Program-made: the position numbers and the translations under genes
The notes under the pieces: generated by a model
The model's database searches: none
What the model saw: only the letters and a program-made list of their open reading frames with translations
What the model was told of the DNA's origin: nothing
Origin: Variovorax sp. TBS-050B
Lineage (GTDB): Bacteria; Pseudomonadota; Gammaproteobacteria; Burkholderiales; Burkholderiaceae_C
Length of the DNA: 64,000 nt
NCBI RefSeq assembly: GCF_029893635.1
Contig: NZ_JARXYR010000002.1
Span: 1,959,001 to 2,023,000, forward strand
Reading direction: 5' to 3'
In this document: positions 42,116 to 50,768 of the stretch, piece after piece
Position numbering within the stretch: position 1 is the first letter of the stretch
How the letters are laid out: every line of letters starts with the position of its first letter

Positions 42116-42925
42116 TTGGAAATCGAAATCGTCACGCTGTCCCGGCAGGGCGGCCGCAGCTACAACGAAGACGTGCATGGCCACTGGCACGACGAGCGCT
42201 ATGTCGCCTGCCTCGTGGCCGACGGCGCGGGCGGCCACGGCGGCGGCGACGTGGCGGCGGCCACGGTGCGCGCGAGCGTGCTCGGCGCCTTCTCGGCCGG
42301 GCCCAGCCTCGACGCGGGCGTGCTGCGCATCCTGGTCGAGCAGGCCAACCGCGACGTGGTGGCGCGCCAGGCCGAGGGCGGCAAGCTCGCGGGCATGCGC
42401 TCGACCATCGTGTTCGCCGCCATCGACCTCGAGGACCATGCGCTCGCCTGGGTGCACAGCGGCGACAGCCGCGCCTACCTGTTCCGCGGCGGCGCGATCG
42501 TCGCGCGCACCACCGACCACAGCCTGGTGCAGCAGATGGTGGCCGGCGGCATGCTCGACGAAGAGGGCGCACGGCTGCATCCGCAGCGCAACATGCTGCT
42601 GTCGGCGCTGGGCTCGGTCGAGGAAGCGCCCGACATCACGGTATCCGACCGCATGCGCCTGCTGCCGGGCGACGTGCTGCTGCTGTGCAGCGACGGCGTC
42701 TGGGAGCCGCTCGGCGACGAATGCCTGGTCGACACGCTGCATGCCTCGCGCACGCCCAGCCAGTGGACCGAGCAGCTCGACGTGCAGATCAGGGCGCGCG
42801 CCAAGCCCGGCCATGACAACTACACGGCGCTCACGCTGTGGGTGATTCCCGATGCGGAAGACGAGGACGCGACGCGGCTGATGGCGGCACTGGAGCCGGC
42901 CGCGGGCGGCGATCAGAACCCGTAG
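42116..42925 (+). CDS. T6SS-associated PP2C-type protein phosphatase
   Basis: A 269-aa metal-dependent Ser/Thr phosphatase (PppA/Stp type). The PP2C motifs are in order: RSYNEDVHG, VADGAGGHGGGDVAA with metal-binding Asp, HSGDSRAYLFR, LLLCSDGVWEPL and GHDNYTALTL. It should dephosphorylate targets of the locus's Ser/Thr kinase, such as TagH. The start is a TTG at 42116; no ATG preserves the conserved N-terminus. It is the last plus-strand gene of the arm and its final 13 bp overlap the convergent lysozyme-like gene. Confidence 0.9.
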   Translation: MEIEIVTLSRQGGRSYNEDVHGHWHDERYVACLVADGAGGHGGGDVAAATVRASVLGAFSAGPSLDAGVLRILVEQANRDVVARQAEGGKLAGMRSTIVFAAIDLEDHALAWVHSGDSRAYLFRGGAIVARTTDHSLVQQMVAGGMLDEEGARLHPQRNMLLSALGSVEEAPDITVSDRMRLLPGDVLLLCSDGVWEPLGDECLVDTLHASRTPSQWTEQLDVQIRARAKPGHDNYTALTLWVIPDAEDEDATRLMAALEPAAGGDQNP

Positions 42926-43510
42926 TCGAACCAGCTCTGCGGCAGGATGAATGCCCAGTAGTCCTTGAACAGGCTCTCGGGGACGCCGTTCTTTCTTGGG
43001 GCTGTTGCTGCGCGCATGGTTGAGCGCACGGATGTAGGCCGCGCGGTCGTTGGCATTGAAGGCATCCTCGAGCATCGCGGCGCCCTGCTTGAACAGCGGG
43101 ATGTACTGCACGTGCCGGCCGACCTGGGCGGCCAGGCAGCCGTCGAGGCGCAGGCCGCGCACCTCGGTGAGGTACTGGAAGAACTGGCAGTGCACGCCGA
43201 GCGAGAACTCGCGGTCGCCGAGCATCTCCTTGGCGAGCCGGCGGTAGTCGGTCTCGATGCCGGCCCATTCGTAGAAGGCCTTCTTCTCGGGGTTCTTCAC
43301 CTCGAGCTGGCCGAAGCCCACGCCCAGGCCCGTGGGCGTCTCGGCCTGCTGGATGTTGCAGAAGCCGGTCTCCTCGAAGCAGATCACGGCCAGCATGAAG
43401 TACGAGACCGGGTGCTCCCACGGGTGCACGCGCTGCAGCGTGCTCCAGAAGGCGGGGAAGTCGTAGGCGGCGGTCTGGTTCCAGGCGAAGGGCGGCTTGG
43501 AGACGTGCAT
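42913..43510 (-). CDS. Putative lysozyme/transglycosylase-like T6SS-associated protein, apparent frameshift near its 3' end
   Basis: About 198 aa, not assigned to a named family. Residues 43-71 (ICFEETGFCNIQQ...GLGVGFGQLEV) recall the catalytic Glu region and following glycine-rich loop of SLT-type lytic transglycosylases, so Glu46/47 could be catalytic (inference). There is no signal peptide. The body reads in one frame to LNHARSNSPKK near 42995. The expected ending NGVPESLFKDYWAFILPQSW-FDYGF then lies in another frame ending at TGA 42915-42913; one extra base in the AAGAAAGAA run would explain it. Unshifted, the frame runs on far into the phosphatase gene. It follows hcp in the minus-strand arm, a position where accessory or effector genes are often found. 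Confidence 0.6.
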
Positions 43511-43625
43511 GGCGCTGCTCGCTTTCTCTCTCTTCGTTCGTCGATCGAAAAGACAACGGCGGCCGGGATGTCGAATCCGTGGCCGCCGTTCTCCGGGGAG
43601 GAAGGTCGCGCGAAGCGCTTCTTCT

Positions 43626-44108
43626 TCAGACCTTCTTGTTGGCCGCGATGTCCCAGCCGGTTTCCTTGGTGCCGTCGCCGGAACCGTCGGCCTTCTGGGG
43701 CGTGTACTCGTACTTGAACTTCGAGAAGTTCAGCGTGATGGTCTCGGTCAGGCGGTCTTCGCCGCCGCTGCCGCCGGTGCTGATGTGCGTCACGAGGATG
43801 TCTTCCATCGTGAGCTTGATGTATTCGAGCGGCGTGGCGCCGGCCTTGCGCACGGTGAGCACGCCCTTCTTGATGTGCTGGCCGTTGCAGCAGTCGAGCA
43901 GCAGCAGGTGCGAGGACGAATCGACGTACTTGGTGACCGAGAGGTCCTGCACGCTCACCTTGCCGGCGCCCGAGCCGCCGCCGACGTGGCCGGTGCCCGA
44001 CTGGCTGGCGCCCCAGCTCCACGAGAGCACGTCGATCTCCTTCTTGTGCCCGTCGTCCTTGGATTCGCCGTCGACGCCTTCGAGCTTCAAAAACATGTCT
44101 GCAGCCAT
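43626..44108 (-). CDS. hcp: T6SS tube protein Hcp (TssD)
   Basis: A 160-aa canonical Hcp: MAADMFLKLEGVDGESKDD at the N-terminus, then HKKEIDVLSWSWGASQSGTG. It forms the stacked hexameric rings of the inner tube, and is secreted. The sequence is the standard length, unlike the diverged Hcp-like protein at 24706. It lies in the minus-strand operon tssA-tssB-tssC-hcp, 151 bp after tssC. That gap is long enough to carry an additional promoter or processing site, which would fit the high Hcp amounts needed. Confidence 0.96.
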   Translation of the reverse strand: MAADMFLKLEGVDGESKDDGHKKEIDVLSWSWGASQSGTGHVGGGSGAGKVSVQDLSVTKYVDSSSHLLLLDCCNGQHIKKGVLTVRKAGATPLEYIKLTMEDILVTHISTGGSGGEDRLTETITLNFSKFKYEYTPQKADGSGDGTKETGWDIAANKKV

Positions 44109-44259
44109 GATGCTTGCCTTTCAGTGGTGTGTGAGTGAGTCAGTTGGAAAAAATGGGCTTCCGTGCGGTGCTTCTTGTTCAGCGTGGTGCCCGGGAGCTG
44201 TCCTGATAACGAGCGAGCGGCGCCTTTTTCAAAACACCGCGCCGCCCGTTCTTCATTTC

Positions 44260-45753
44260 TTATTTGCCGCCCTTGGCCGAGGGCAGCTTGGAGACCAGCC
44301 GCAGCGAGACCGTGAGGCCTTCGAGCTGGTAGTGCGGGCGCAGGAAGAACTTGGAGCTGTAGTAGCCGGGGTTGCCCTCGACCTCTTCCACCACCACCTC
44401 GGCGGCCGCGAGCGGCTTGCGCGCCTTGGTCTCCTCGGAGGAGTTGACCGGGTCGCCGTCGACGTAGTTCATGATCCATTTGTTGAGCCAGCGCTCCATG
44501 TCGCTCTTCTCCTTGAAGCTGCCGACCTTGTCGCGCACGATGCACTTGAGGTAGTGCGCGAAGCGGTTGCAGGCGAACAGGTAGGGCAGGCGCGCGGCCA
44601 GGTTGGCGTTGGCGGTGGCGTCGGGATCGTCGTACTCGGCGGGCTTGTGCAGCGACTGGGCGCCGATGAAGGCCGCGAAGTCCGAGTTCTTGCGGTGGAT
44701 CAGCGAGAGCAGGCCGGCCTTCGAGAGCTCGGCTTCGCGCCGGTCGCTGATGGCGATCTCGGTCGGGCACTTCTGGTCCACGCCGCCGTCGTCGCTCGGG
44801 AAGGTGTGCAGCGGCAGGTTCTCGACCGCGCCGCCCGACTCGATGCCGCGGATGCGCGAGCCCCAGCCGTAGAGCTTGTAGGAGCGGTTGATGTTGGTGG
44901 CCATTGCATAGGCGGCATTGGCCCAGGCGTACTTGCTGTGGTCGGCGCCGGCCACGTCTTCCTCGAAGTCGAACTCCTCCACCGGGTTGGTGTTGGCACC
45001 GTAGGGCGTGCGCGCCAGGAAGCGCGGCATGCAAAGGCCCAGGTACTTCGAGTCGTCCGATTCGCGCAGCGTGCGCCAGCCGGCGTACTCGGGCGTCTGG
45101 AAGATCTTGGTCAGGTCGCGCGGGTTGGCGAGTTCCTGCCACGACTCCATCTGCATCAGGTTCGGGCTCGCGCCGGTGATGAAGGGCGCGTGCGCCGAGG
45201 CGGCGATCTTCGCCATCTCGCCGAGCAGCTCGACGTCGGGCGGGCTCTGGTCGAAGTGGTAGTCGCCCACGATCGCGCCGAAGGGCTCGCCGCCGAACTG
45301 GCCGTACTCCTGCTCGTAGATCTTCTTGAACATCGGGCTCTGGTCCCAGGCCGCGCCCTTGAACTTCTTCAGCGTCTTGGCCAGCTCCTGCTTGGAGATG
45401 TCCATCACGCGGATCTTCAGGTGCTCGTCGGTCTCGGTGTTGTTCACCATGTAGTGCAGGCCGCGCCATGCGCTCTCGAGCTTCTGGAACTCGGGATGGT
45501 GGATGACCTTGTTGACCTGCTCGGTGAGCTTGGCGTCGATCGCGGCGATCATGGCCTGGATCGACTTCGTCACGTCCTTGCCGATGACGGTGGTGTTGGC
45601 CAGCGCCTGCTGGGCCAGCGTGAGCACGGCGGCTTCGACCGCGCTCTTGGCTTCGTCGCTGCGCGGCTTGAATTCCTTCTGCAGCAGCGACGAAAAGTCG
45701 CTGCCGGCATATGCGACGTCTTTCAACGCGCTCTGTTCGAGTGCTTCGGCCAT
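44260..45753 (-). CDS. tssC: T6SS large sheath protein TssC
   Basis: A 497-aa sheath subunit (VipB/EvpB family). Diagnostic segments are FQKLESAWRGLHYMVNNTET, IYEQEYGQFGGEPFGAIVGDY (part), and FLARTPYGANTNPVEEFDFE. It co-polymerises with TssB into the contractile sheath around Hcp in the cytoplasm. The C-terminal RLVSKLPSAKGGK is typical. ATG 45753 has a GAGGAG site upstream, and tssB ends 54 bp before it. Confidence 0.96.
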   Translation of the reverse strand: MAEALEQSALKDVAYAGSDFSSLLQKEFKPRSDEAKSAVEAAVLTLAQQALANTTVIGKDVTKSIQAMIAAIDAKLTEQVNKVIHHPEFQKLESAWRGLHYMVNNTETDEHLKIRVMDISKQELAKTLKKFKGAAWDQSPMFKKIYEQEYGQFGGEPFGAIVGDYHFDQSPPDVELLGEMAKIAASAHAPFITGASPNLMQMESWQELANPRDLTKIFQTPEYAGWRTLRESDDSKYLGLCMPRFLARTPYGANTNPVEEFDFEEDVAGADHSKYAWANAAYAMATNINRSYKLYGWGSRIRGIESGGAVENLPLHTFPSDDGGVDQKCPTEIAISDRREAELSKAGLLSLIHRKNSDFAAFIGAQSLHKPAEYDDPDATANANLAARLPYLFACNRFAHYLKCIVRDKVGSFKEKSDMERWLNKWIMNYVDGDPVNSSEETKARKPLAAAEVVVEEVEGNPGYYSSKFFLRPHYQLEGLTVSLRLVSKLPSAKGGK

Positions 45754-45807
45754 GGTGGGTTACTCCTCGTGAACCGGAATGTGGAAGGCGGAATGTCGGG
45801 ACAAGGC

Positions 45808-46326
45808 TCAGGCGGCCGGCGGCGCGGCGGCGTCGTCGGGCTTCTTGGTGGCCGCGAGCGACTGCAGCAGCGCGGGGTCCTCCAGCACCTTGGCCAGCAG
45901 TTCCTCGGCGCCGTTCTTGCCGTCCATGTAGGTGACGAGGTTCGACAGCTGGGTGCGCGCCTCGAGCAGCTTGTTCAGCGCGCCGATCTTCCGGGCCACC
46001 GCGGCGGGCGAGAAATCCTCCATGTTCTCGAAGGTCAGCTCGACCTTGAGTTCGCCCTCGCCGGTGAGCGAGTTCTCGACCGCGAAGGCTGCGCGCGGCT
46101 TCATGGCCTTCATGCGCGAGTCGAAGTTGTCGACGTCGAACTCGAGGAACTTGCGGTCCGCCACGGGTGCGAGCGGATCGGCCGGCTTGCCGGAAAGATC
46201 CGCCAGCACGCCCATCACGAAGGGCAGCTGGATCTTCTTCTCGGCGCCGTAGAGTTCGACGTCGTACTCGATCTGCACGCGGGGCGCGCGGTTTCTGGCA
46301 ATGAATTTCTGACTGCTCTTGGCCAT
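45808..46326 (-). CDS. tssB: T6SS small sheath protein TssB
   Basis: A 172-aa VipA-type sheath subunit. It has the family start SSQKFIARNRAPRVQIEYDV and the central LPFVMGVLADLSGKP. The C-terminal tail is Ala/Pro/Asp-rich. Systems with TagJ often have a TssB N-terminus recognised by TagJ. AAGGAG precedes ATG 46326. It lies 79 bp after tssA and 54 bp before tssC. Confidence 0.96.
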   Translation of the reverse strand: MAKSSQKFIARNRAPRVQIEYDVELYGAEKKIQLPFVMGVLADLSGKPADPLAPVADRKFLEFDVDNFDSRMKAMKPRAAFAVENSLTGEGELKVELTFENMEDFSPAAVARKIGALNKLLEARTQLSNLVTYMDGKNGAEELLAKVLEDPALLQSLAATKKPDDAAAPPAA

Positions 46327-46405
46327 GGAGATGCTCCTTGCGGATGTGGGAGGGGCGGGTCGGTGAAACGAAAGAAAAGGAACGGAACGGGAACGACGGA
46401 AGGGC

Positions 46406-47449
46406 CTACTCGGACGCGCGCTTGCCGGTCACGGTCTCGATGGTGTCCAGCGCGTTGGGCGCGAGGTTGGCCATGATCTCGAGGAAGCTCACGCCGATGA
46501 GCTTCTTGGCGCGCTCGATCAGGAGCGGCGCGGGGTTGCCGGGCTCGGTCTGCTCGAGGTAGCGGATCACGCGGTCGAGCATCTGCAGTGCGTCCTGCCG
46601 GCTCTGGATCTCGCCGCGCATCGCGCCTGCGCGCGGCGCGCCGCCCGCGGCCTGCGCCGCTGCATCGCCAGCGGCGGCGGCGTCGTCCGCATCGGCCGCT
46701 GCGTCGGGCGTGCCGGTCGCGAAGCTGCATGCCTTCTGCAGCATGCGTGCGATGCCGCGCAATGCACTCAGATCGATCGCGTCGCCGCGGCCGGTGCGCT
46801 CGACCAGCAGCGCCTGCAGCTGGTCGACCAGCGCGGGCGTGCCCATGGCGGCCTGCAGCAGTTCGGGCCGCTCGGCCTGGATCGCTTCCAGGCCGCCCTG
46901 GATCTGCGACATCGAGTAGGTGGGCTCGCCGCCGACGGCGGTCAGCGCGTTGCTCGCGATCGCGACGTCGCGCACGCGGATCGGGCCGACGCCGGGCGCC
47001 ACGCCGACCTGCGCGTCGTACAGGTCGCGCAGCACCATGGCCTCGTCGGCGAGCGGTGCCAGCGCGTTGAGGCGCATGGTGGGGTCGTTGTCGTCGTCGG
47101 CATCGAGCATTGGATGTATGCCGTCCCAGAAGCGGTCGAGCAGGCCGATCAGCAACTGGAGCCCCGCGGCGAAGCCGGGCACGCCCTGCTGCCGCGTCGC
47201 GGCGCGCAGCAGCAGCACGGCGGCGCGCACGTCCTTGCTGCGGCGCAGGATCGCGTCGGCCTGTTCGGCCACTTCGCGCCACTCCGGCTCCACCGCGGGA
47301 ATCACGGTGTCGCCGAACTGCTGCTCGGGCTTGCCCTGCGATGCCGCCGCGAGCGCGGTGAAGGCCGCGTCGTATTCGAGATCGTCGCCGCACGGCGATG
47401 CCTCGCCGATGGGCGTGAGCAGGGCTTCGACAAGTTCGTTGGTCAGCAT
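46406..47449 (-). CDS. tssA: T6SS assembly protein TssA
   Basis: A 347-aa ImpA-type TssA that caps the growing sheath and recruits tube and sheath subunits. The ImpA_N domain opens with LLTPIGEASPCGDDLEYDAA, and residues about 60-130 include the helical VLLLRAATRQQGVPGFAAGL. The centre (about 245-275) is an Ala/Asp-rich linker, and the C-terminal domain (about 285-345) is RQDALQMLDRVIRYLEQTEP. ATG 47449 was chosen because it gives the family N-terminus; the long upstream open frame on this strand overlaps tssJ and has no support. It is the first gene of the minus-strand arm. Confidence 0.94.
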   Translation of the reverse strand: MLTNELVEALLTPIGEASPCGDDLEYDAAFTALAAASQGKPEQQFGDTVIPAVEPEWREVAEQADAILRRSKDVRAAVLLLRAATRQQGVPGFAAGLQLLIGLLDRFWDGIHPMLDADDDNDPTMRLNALAPLADEAMVLRDLYDAQVGVAPGVGPIRVRDVAIASNALTAVGGEPTYSMSQIQGGLEAIQAERPELLQAAMGTPALVDQLQALLVERTGRGDAIDLSALRGIARMLQKACSFATGTPDAAADADDAAAAGDAAAQAAGGAPRAGAMRGEIQSRQDALQMLDRVIRYLEQTEPGNPAPLLIERAKKLIGVSFLEIMANLAPNALDTIETVTGKRASE

Positions 47450-47450
47450 G

Positions 47451-47478
47451 TTGCCTGTTCGAGTTGGCTGGTGATAAT
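47451..47478 (+). promoter_or_regulatory. Candidate sigma-70 promoter for tssJ
   Basis: TTGCCT (47451-47456) and GATAAT (47473-47478) are separated by 16 bp, 44 bp upstream of the tssJ ATG. The -10 element overlaps the -10 of the opposing tssA promoter, so the two would compete for polymerase. Confidence 0.4.
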
Positions 47479-47503
47479 CAAAGATGCCTCCAAAACCGGT
47501 CAA
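47474..47503 (-). promoter_or_regulatory. Candidate sigma-70 promoter for tssA-tssB-tssC-hcp
   Basis: On the minus strand, TTGACC (47503-47498) and GATTAT (47479-47474) are separated by 18 bp, close to the sigma-70 consensus. They lie 25-54 bp upstream of the tssA start. Confidence 0.45.
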
Positions 47504-47521
47504 TGCAACGAAGGGAATAGC

Positions 47522-48034
47522 ATGCGCACGCTCGGTACACGCCATTCGTCCTATGGACGCTCTCCTGCTGCAGGTTCGCGGCGCTTCGCGCTGGCCTGCG
47601 GCCTTGCGTGTGCCGGGGTGCTGATGGCCGGTTGCGCGAGCAAGCCCGTGGTCACGCCGGTGTCGATCACGCTCATGGCCGGTGCCGATGCCAACCCCGA
47701 TGCGCGCGGCCGTGCCTCGCCGCTCACGGTGCGCGTCTATGCGCTGAAGTCGCCCGGCCCGTTCGAGGGCGCGGACTTCTTCTCGCTGTTCGAGAAGGAC
47801 CAGGCCACGCTCGGCGCCGAGCTCGTGCAGCGCGAGGAGATGCTGCTGCGCCCCGGCGAAAGCCGGAAGCTCGAGCTCACGCTGCCCGCCGATGCCAAGG
47901 CCATCGGCGTGATGGCGGCCTTCCGCGACCTCGACCGTGCGCGCTGGCGCGAAGTGCGTGCGGTGCAGCCCGGCAAGGCGCAGACGCTGACCGTGAACTT
48001 CGGCGCGCGCCAGATCCGCATCGACGGCAAGTAG
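47522..48034 (+). CDS. tssJ: T6SS outer-membrane lipoprotein TssJ
   Basis: A 170-aa lipoprotein of the TssJLM complex. A long n-region precedes the lipobox LMAGC with Cys38. The mature domain begins VTPVSITLMAGADANPD and has SPLTVRVYALKSPGPFEGAD and EMLLRPGESRKLELTLPADA, the transthyretin-like TssJ pattern. It anchors to the outer membrane and contacts the periplasmic end of TssM. Unusually, it is not in the tssK-tssL-tssM arm but stands alone, divergent from tssA and convergent with the IcmF-like gene. An AAGGGA ribosome site precedes ATG 47522. Confidence 0.93.
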   Translation: MRTLGTRHSSYGRSPAAGSRRFALACGLACAGVLMAGCASKPVVTPVSITLMAGADANPDARGRASPLTVRVYALKSPGPFEGADFFSLFEKDQATLGAELVQREEMLLRPGESRKLELTLPADAKAIGVMAAFRDLDRARWREVRAVQPGKAQTLTVNFGARQIRIDGK

Positions 48035-48053
48035 GCCGACCGGCGATTCTTCT

Positions 48054-49178
48054 TCAAGGGGCCGGGTTCGGTGACGACGATGCGCGCCCGGGCCGCGCGA
48101 GCGGCTGGTCGGCGGGCAGGAAGCGCTCGAACAGGTCGTTCGCGAAGGCGGCCCCGGCGCGCTCCGATGCGGCCGCCGTGAAGTAGAGGCCGCGCCAGCG
48201 CGGCGGCCGCGCACCGCGTCCCTGCGACGCGAACAGCGCTTCGGCCACGTGGCGCAGCGGCGCCTGCAGCGCGCGCACCGCTTCGATGAATTCATGCACC
48301 GCCAGCCGTCCCGAGGGACCGGGCTGTTCGCGCAGCAGCGCCATGCGCAGCGCGCGCAATTGCTGCGCGAGCGGGTCGAACACCGCATCGAGCCGCGCGG
48401 CGGCCGATTCACCCGCGGCAAGCGGCTCGCGCATGCGGTGGCCGATGGCCTGGGCCAGCACCTCGGGCGGCAGCGCGCGGCGCAGCGTGGCATAGCCGGG
48501 CAGCTGCTCGAGCCCGGTCACGACGAGGTAGACGGGCAGCTGCAGGCGCAGCGTGTCGCTCGCCTCGTCGAGCAGCCGCCGGAGCCTTGCCGCGTGCAGC
48601 GGCTTCGCGCCCGCGCCGCCGGCCTGCTGCGGCAGCTCGCCGGCGGCGAGGCACACCACCAGCCCGTGGAGCGGCACGCGTTCGCGGCGCTCCGCGAGCG
48701 CGAGCAGCGCATGCAGCCACAGCATGCGCGCGTGCGGCGTGCCGGCCGTTTCGCCGACGGCGGTGGGATGGAGTTCGATGGCCACCATCGAACGGCCGAG
48801 CCACCAGCGCCAGTAGGGCACGCCGAGGGCGGCGCCGGCCGCAGGCGGCGCCACGGCGTCGGCCCGCGCGGCGGACAGCAGGCCGGGCAGGTTGGCGGCC
48901 GCGTCGCCGAAGAACAGGAACCAAGGCACTGTCGCATCGCGCGGCCGCGGCGGCTGCCGCAGCGCCTGGCGCGCCTGCGCCATGGTCTCCCGGAGCATGT
49001 CGACGGCGGCTTCGTCGTCGTCGGCCGCGGGCGGGCCGAGCGCCGCGATGCGCCGCCGCAGCGCACGTCTGCGCGCCCCGCGGCCGGCATCGCGCACCGT
49101 GGCGTAGAGCAGCGCGAAGCCGGCCAGGCACAGCGCGAGCAGCAGCCAGAAGAGGTGGACGGGGGACAGTGCGCTCAT
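48054..49178 (-). CDS. Degenerate IcmF-like (short TssM-related) membrane protein
   Basis: A 374-aa protein with an N-terminal membrane helix (about 8-27, HLFWLLLALCLAGFALLYAT) and a cytoplasmic region that follows the IcmF GTPase-like domain order. WFLFFGDAAANLPGLL occupies the place of the P-loop but lacks the GKT residues. HGLVVCLAAGEL and LPVYLVVTGLEQLPGY match the later LTVSVADLL and LPVYVLVTKSDLL segments of true TssM, but with the NKXD-type Lys-Ser-Asp replaced. The periplasmic half of TssM is absent. It probably cannot bind nucleotide and may be a regulatory or structural partner. It follows the DotU-like gene by 31 bp in the same direction, so the two form a small paralogous membrane pair. 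Confidence 0.75.
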   Translation of the reverse strand: MSALSPVHLFWLLLALCLAGFALLYATVRDAGRGARRRALRRRIAALGPPAADDDEAAVDMLRETMAQARQALRQPPRPRDATVPWFLFFGDAAANLPGLLSAARADAVAPPAAGAALGVPYWRWWLGRSMVAIELHPTAVGETAGTPHARMLWLHALLALAERRERVPLHGLVVCLAAGELPQQAGGAGAKPLHAARLRRLLDEASDTLRLQLPVYLVVTGLEQLPGYATLRRALPPEVLAQAIGHRMREPLAAGESAAARLDAVFDPLAQQLRALRMALLREQPGPSGRLAVHEFIEAVRALQAPLRHVAEALFASQGRGARPPRWRGLYFTAAASERAGAAFANDLFERFLPADQPLARPGRASSSPNPAP

Positions 49179-49209
49179 GGGATCGGCAGGGCTCGGCGTG
49201 GGTGGCGGT

Positions 49210-50529
49210 TCAGCGCGCGACGGTTTCGAGCGCGACGAAGTCCGCGATCAGCCGCTCGCCGCCGCGGTTGGCCGCGAGCGCTTCGCGCAGGCGCAGCAGG
49301 TAGGCCGATGCCAGTTCGAACGGCGGCCGGTCAGCGGTCTCGGGAAAGGGCAGGGGCGACGAGAGCACGGTGACGAGCACGCTGCCGAAGGGCGGGCCCA
49401 CGAGCCAGCTCGACGGGATGTCGCGGCCCAGCTCCAGCCGCTCGCCCGCGCGCAGCCGCGTCGGCGCGCGGCCGGCGTTCAGGTGCATCACGGCGCCGTC
49501 GGCGGTGTAGTAGTCCACCCATACATAGCTGTCGTGGCCGGGCGCGGTCACTTCCACGCGCACGCTGTCGCCTTCGCGCAGCCGCGCATCGTGCGCGGTG
49601 GGCGACTGCACGTCGAGCGCGTAGGCCTTGTCGCGGTTGCGCTGCTGGTAGGGCTTGAGGATCGCGAACACCTCGCAGTGCGGCCACGCGCGCAGCGCGA
49701 CGTCGAAGCTGGCCGACTGCACCCCGGGCATGGCCGCCACCTCGCTTTCGATGCGCGCCAGGTCTGCCGGCAGCGAGACGAAGCCGCTCACGCGCACGCG
49801 GCCGTCGCGGTCCGCGGCGGCGGCCAGGTCGGCGCAGGCATAGCCCTGCAGGTGCTGCTCGATGCGGTGGCCGAGCCCGGGCTCGCGCACGCTCGGGCCG
49901 GGAAGCCACATCCACCACAGCAGGTAGGCCAGCGGCAGCAGCAGCGCGAGCGCGCCGCTGGCGCGCAGCAGCGCACGGTCGCGGCCGCGCGTGTCGTGCG
50001 GGCCGGGCGGGTCCGGCACGCCGTAGGGCTGCGGCGTGATGCGGTCCTGCGCCAGGCTGCCGAGCGCCAGCGGACGCAGCCGCAGCTGGCGGCCATGCAG
50101 CTCCTTGAGCTTGCCGAGCTCGCCCTGGTCCCCGCTCTCGAAGTAGTACTGGCCCTTGAAGCCGAGCACCATCGCATGCCAGTAGACCTCGCGCAGTTCG
50201 TCGTCATTCGGCCCGAGTGCCGAGAGGTGGTGGAAGAACTCGCTGGCCGCGTTGTTGGAGTTGAAGAGTTCCACCTGGAGCGGCACCGCGCCCATGCCGG
50301 CGGGATGGCGCGCGAGGATCTCGTCGATCCACGCCACCATCGCGAAGGCCGCGGATTCGATCTGCGCCTGCGGCTTGTCCGCCGCGCAGGCGCGTGCCGC
50401 ATCGAGCAGCCGGTGGGCCTCCTGCCGTGCGCTGCCGCGCGACGGTTCGGCGCGGCCGGCGGCGATCGATGCGTCGAGGGCGAGGCCGAAGGAAACGAAG
50501 GCGGAGAAGCAGTCGAGCAACCGGGCCAT
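49210..50529 (-). CDS. Second DotU-like membrane protein with BON-like and DUF4384-like C-terminal regions
   Basis: A 439-aa protein. Residues about 35-150 follow the DotU/TssL domain (SAAFAMVAWIDEILARHPAG, AMVLGFKGQYYF) but are diverged from the locus's main TssL. A membrane helix lies at about 189-209 (SGALALLLPLAYLLWWMWL). In place of an OmpA domain the periplasmic part has a BON-like segment (about 225-300: VRVSGFVSLPADLARIESEV) and a DUF4384-like domain (about 335-425: VDYYTADGAVMHLNAGRAPT). ATG 50529 (MARLLDCFSAF) gives the natural DotU start; longer frames upstream are Arg/Pro-rich and unsupported. It is the first gene of a two-gene unit with the degenerate IcmF-like gene. Confidence 0.75.
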   Translation of the reverse strand: MARLLDCFSAFVSFGLALDASIAAGRAEPSRGSARQEAHRLLDAARACAADKPQAQIESAAFAMVAWIDEILARHPAGMGAVPLQVELFNSNNAASEFFHHLSALGPNDDELREVYWHAMVLGFKGQYYFESGDQGELGKLKELHGRQLRLRPLALGSLAQDRITPQPYGVPDPPGPHDTRGRDRALLRASGALALLLPLAYLLWWMWLPGPSVREPGLGHRIEQHLQGYACADLAAAADRDGRVRVSGFVSLPADLARIESEVAAMPGVQSASFDVALRAWPHCEVFAILKPYQQRNRDKAYALDVQSPTAHDARLREGDSVRVEVTAPGHDSYVWVDYYTADGAVMHLNAGRAPTRLRAGERLELGRDIPSSWLVGPPFGSVLVTVLSSPLPFPETADRPPFELASAYLLRLREALAANRGGERLIADFVALETVAR

Positions 50530-50768
50530 GGACCGCGCCCGCTCAACGCGCCCGCAGTGCGAAGGATGCCCTGCACCGGTCTCTGCTGCGTTGGCACATG
50601 CCCATGTCCCCGGCCCCTTCGAGTGAGCGCCCATTCTTCCAAACGCGCCGCGGCCGGCGCCATACCGCTTGGGGTCTATGCCGTTCGTGGGGCGGGGCGG
50701 CCTTGCTGCGCGCGGCATTCGCCGGTATCTTCGGCATCCGCTGAATTCAACCCACGCTGGGACATGCC

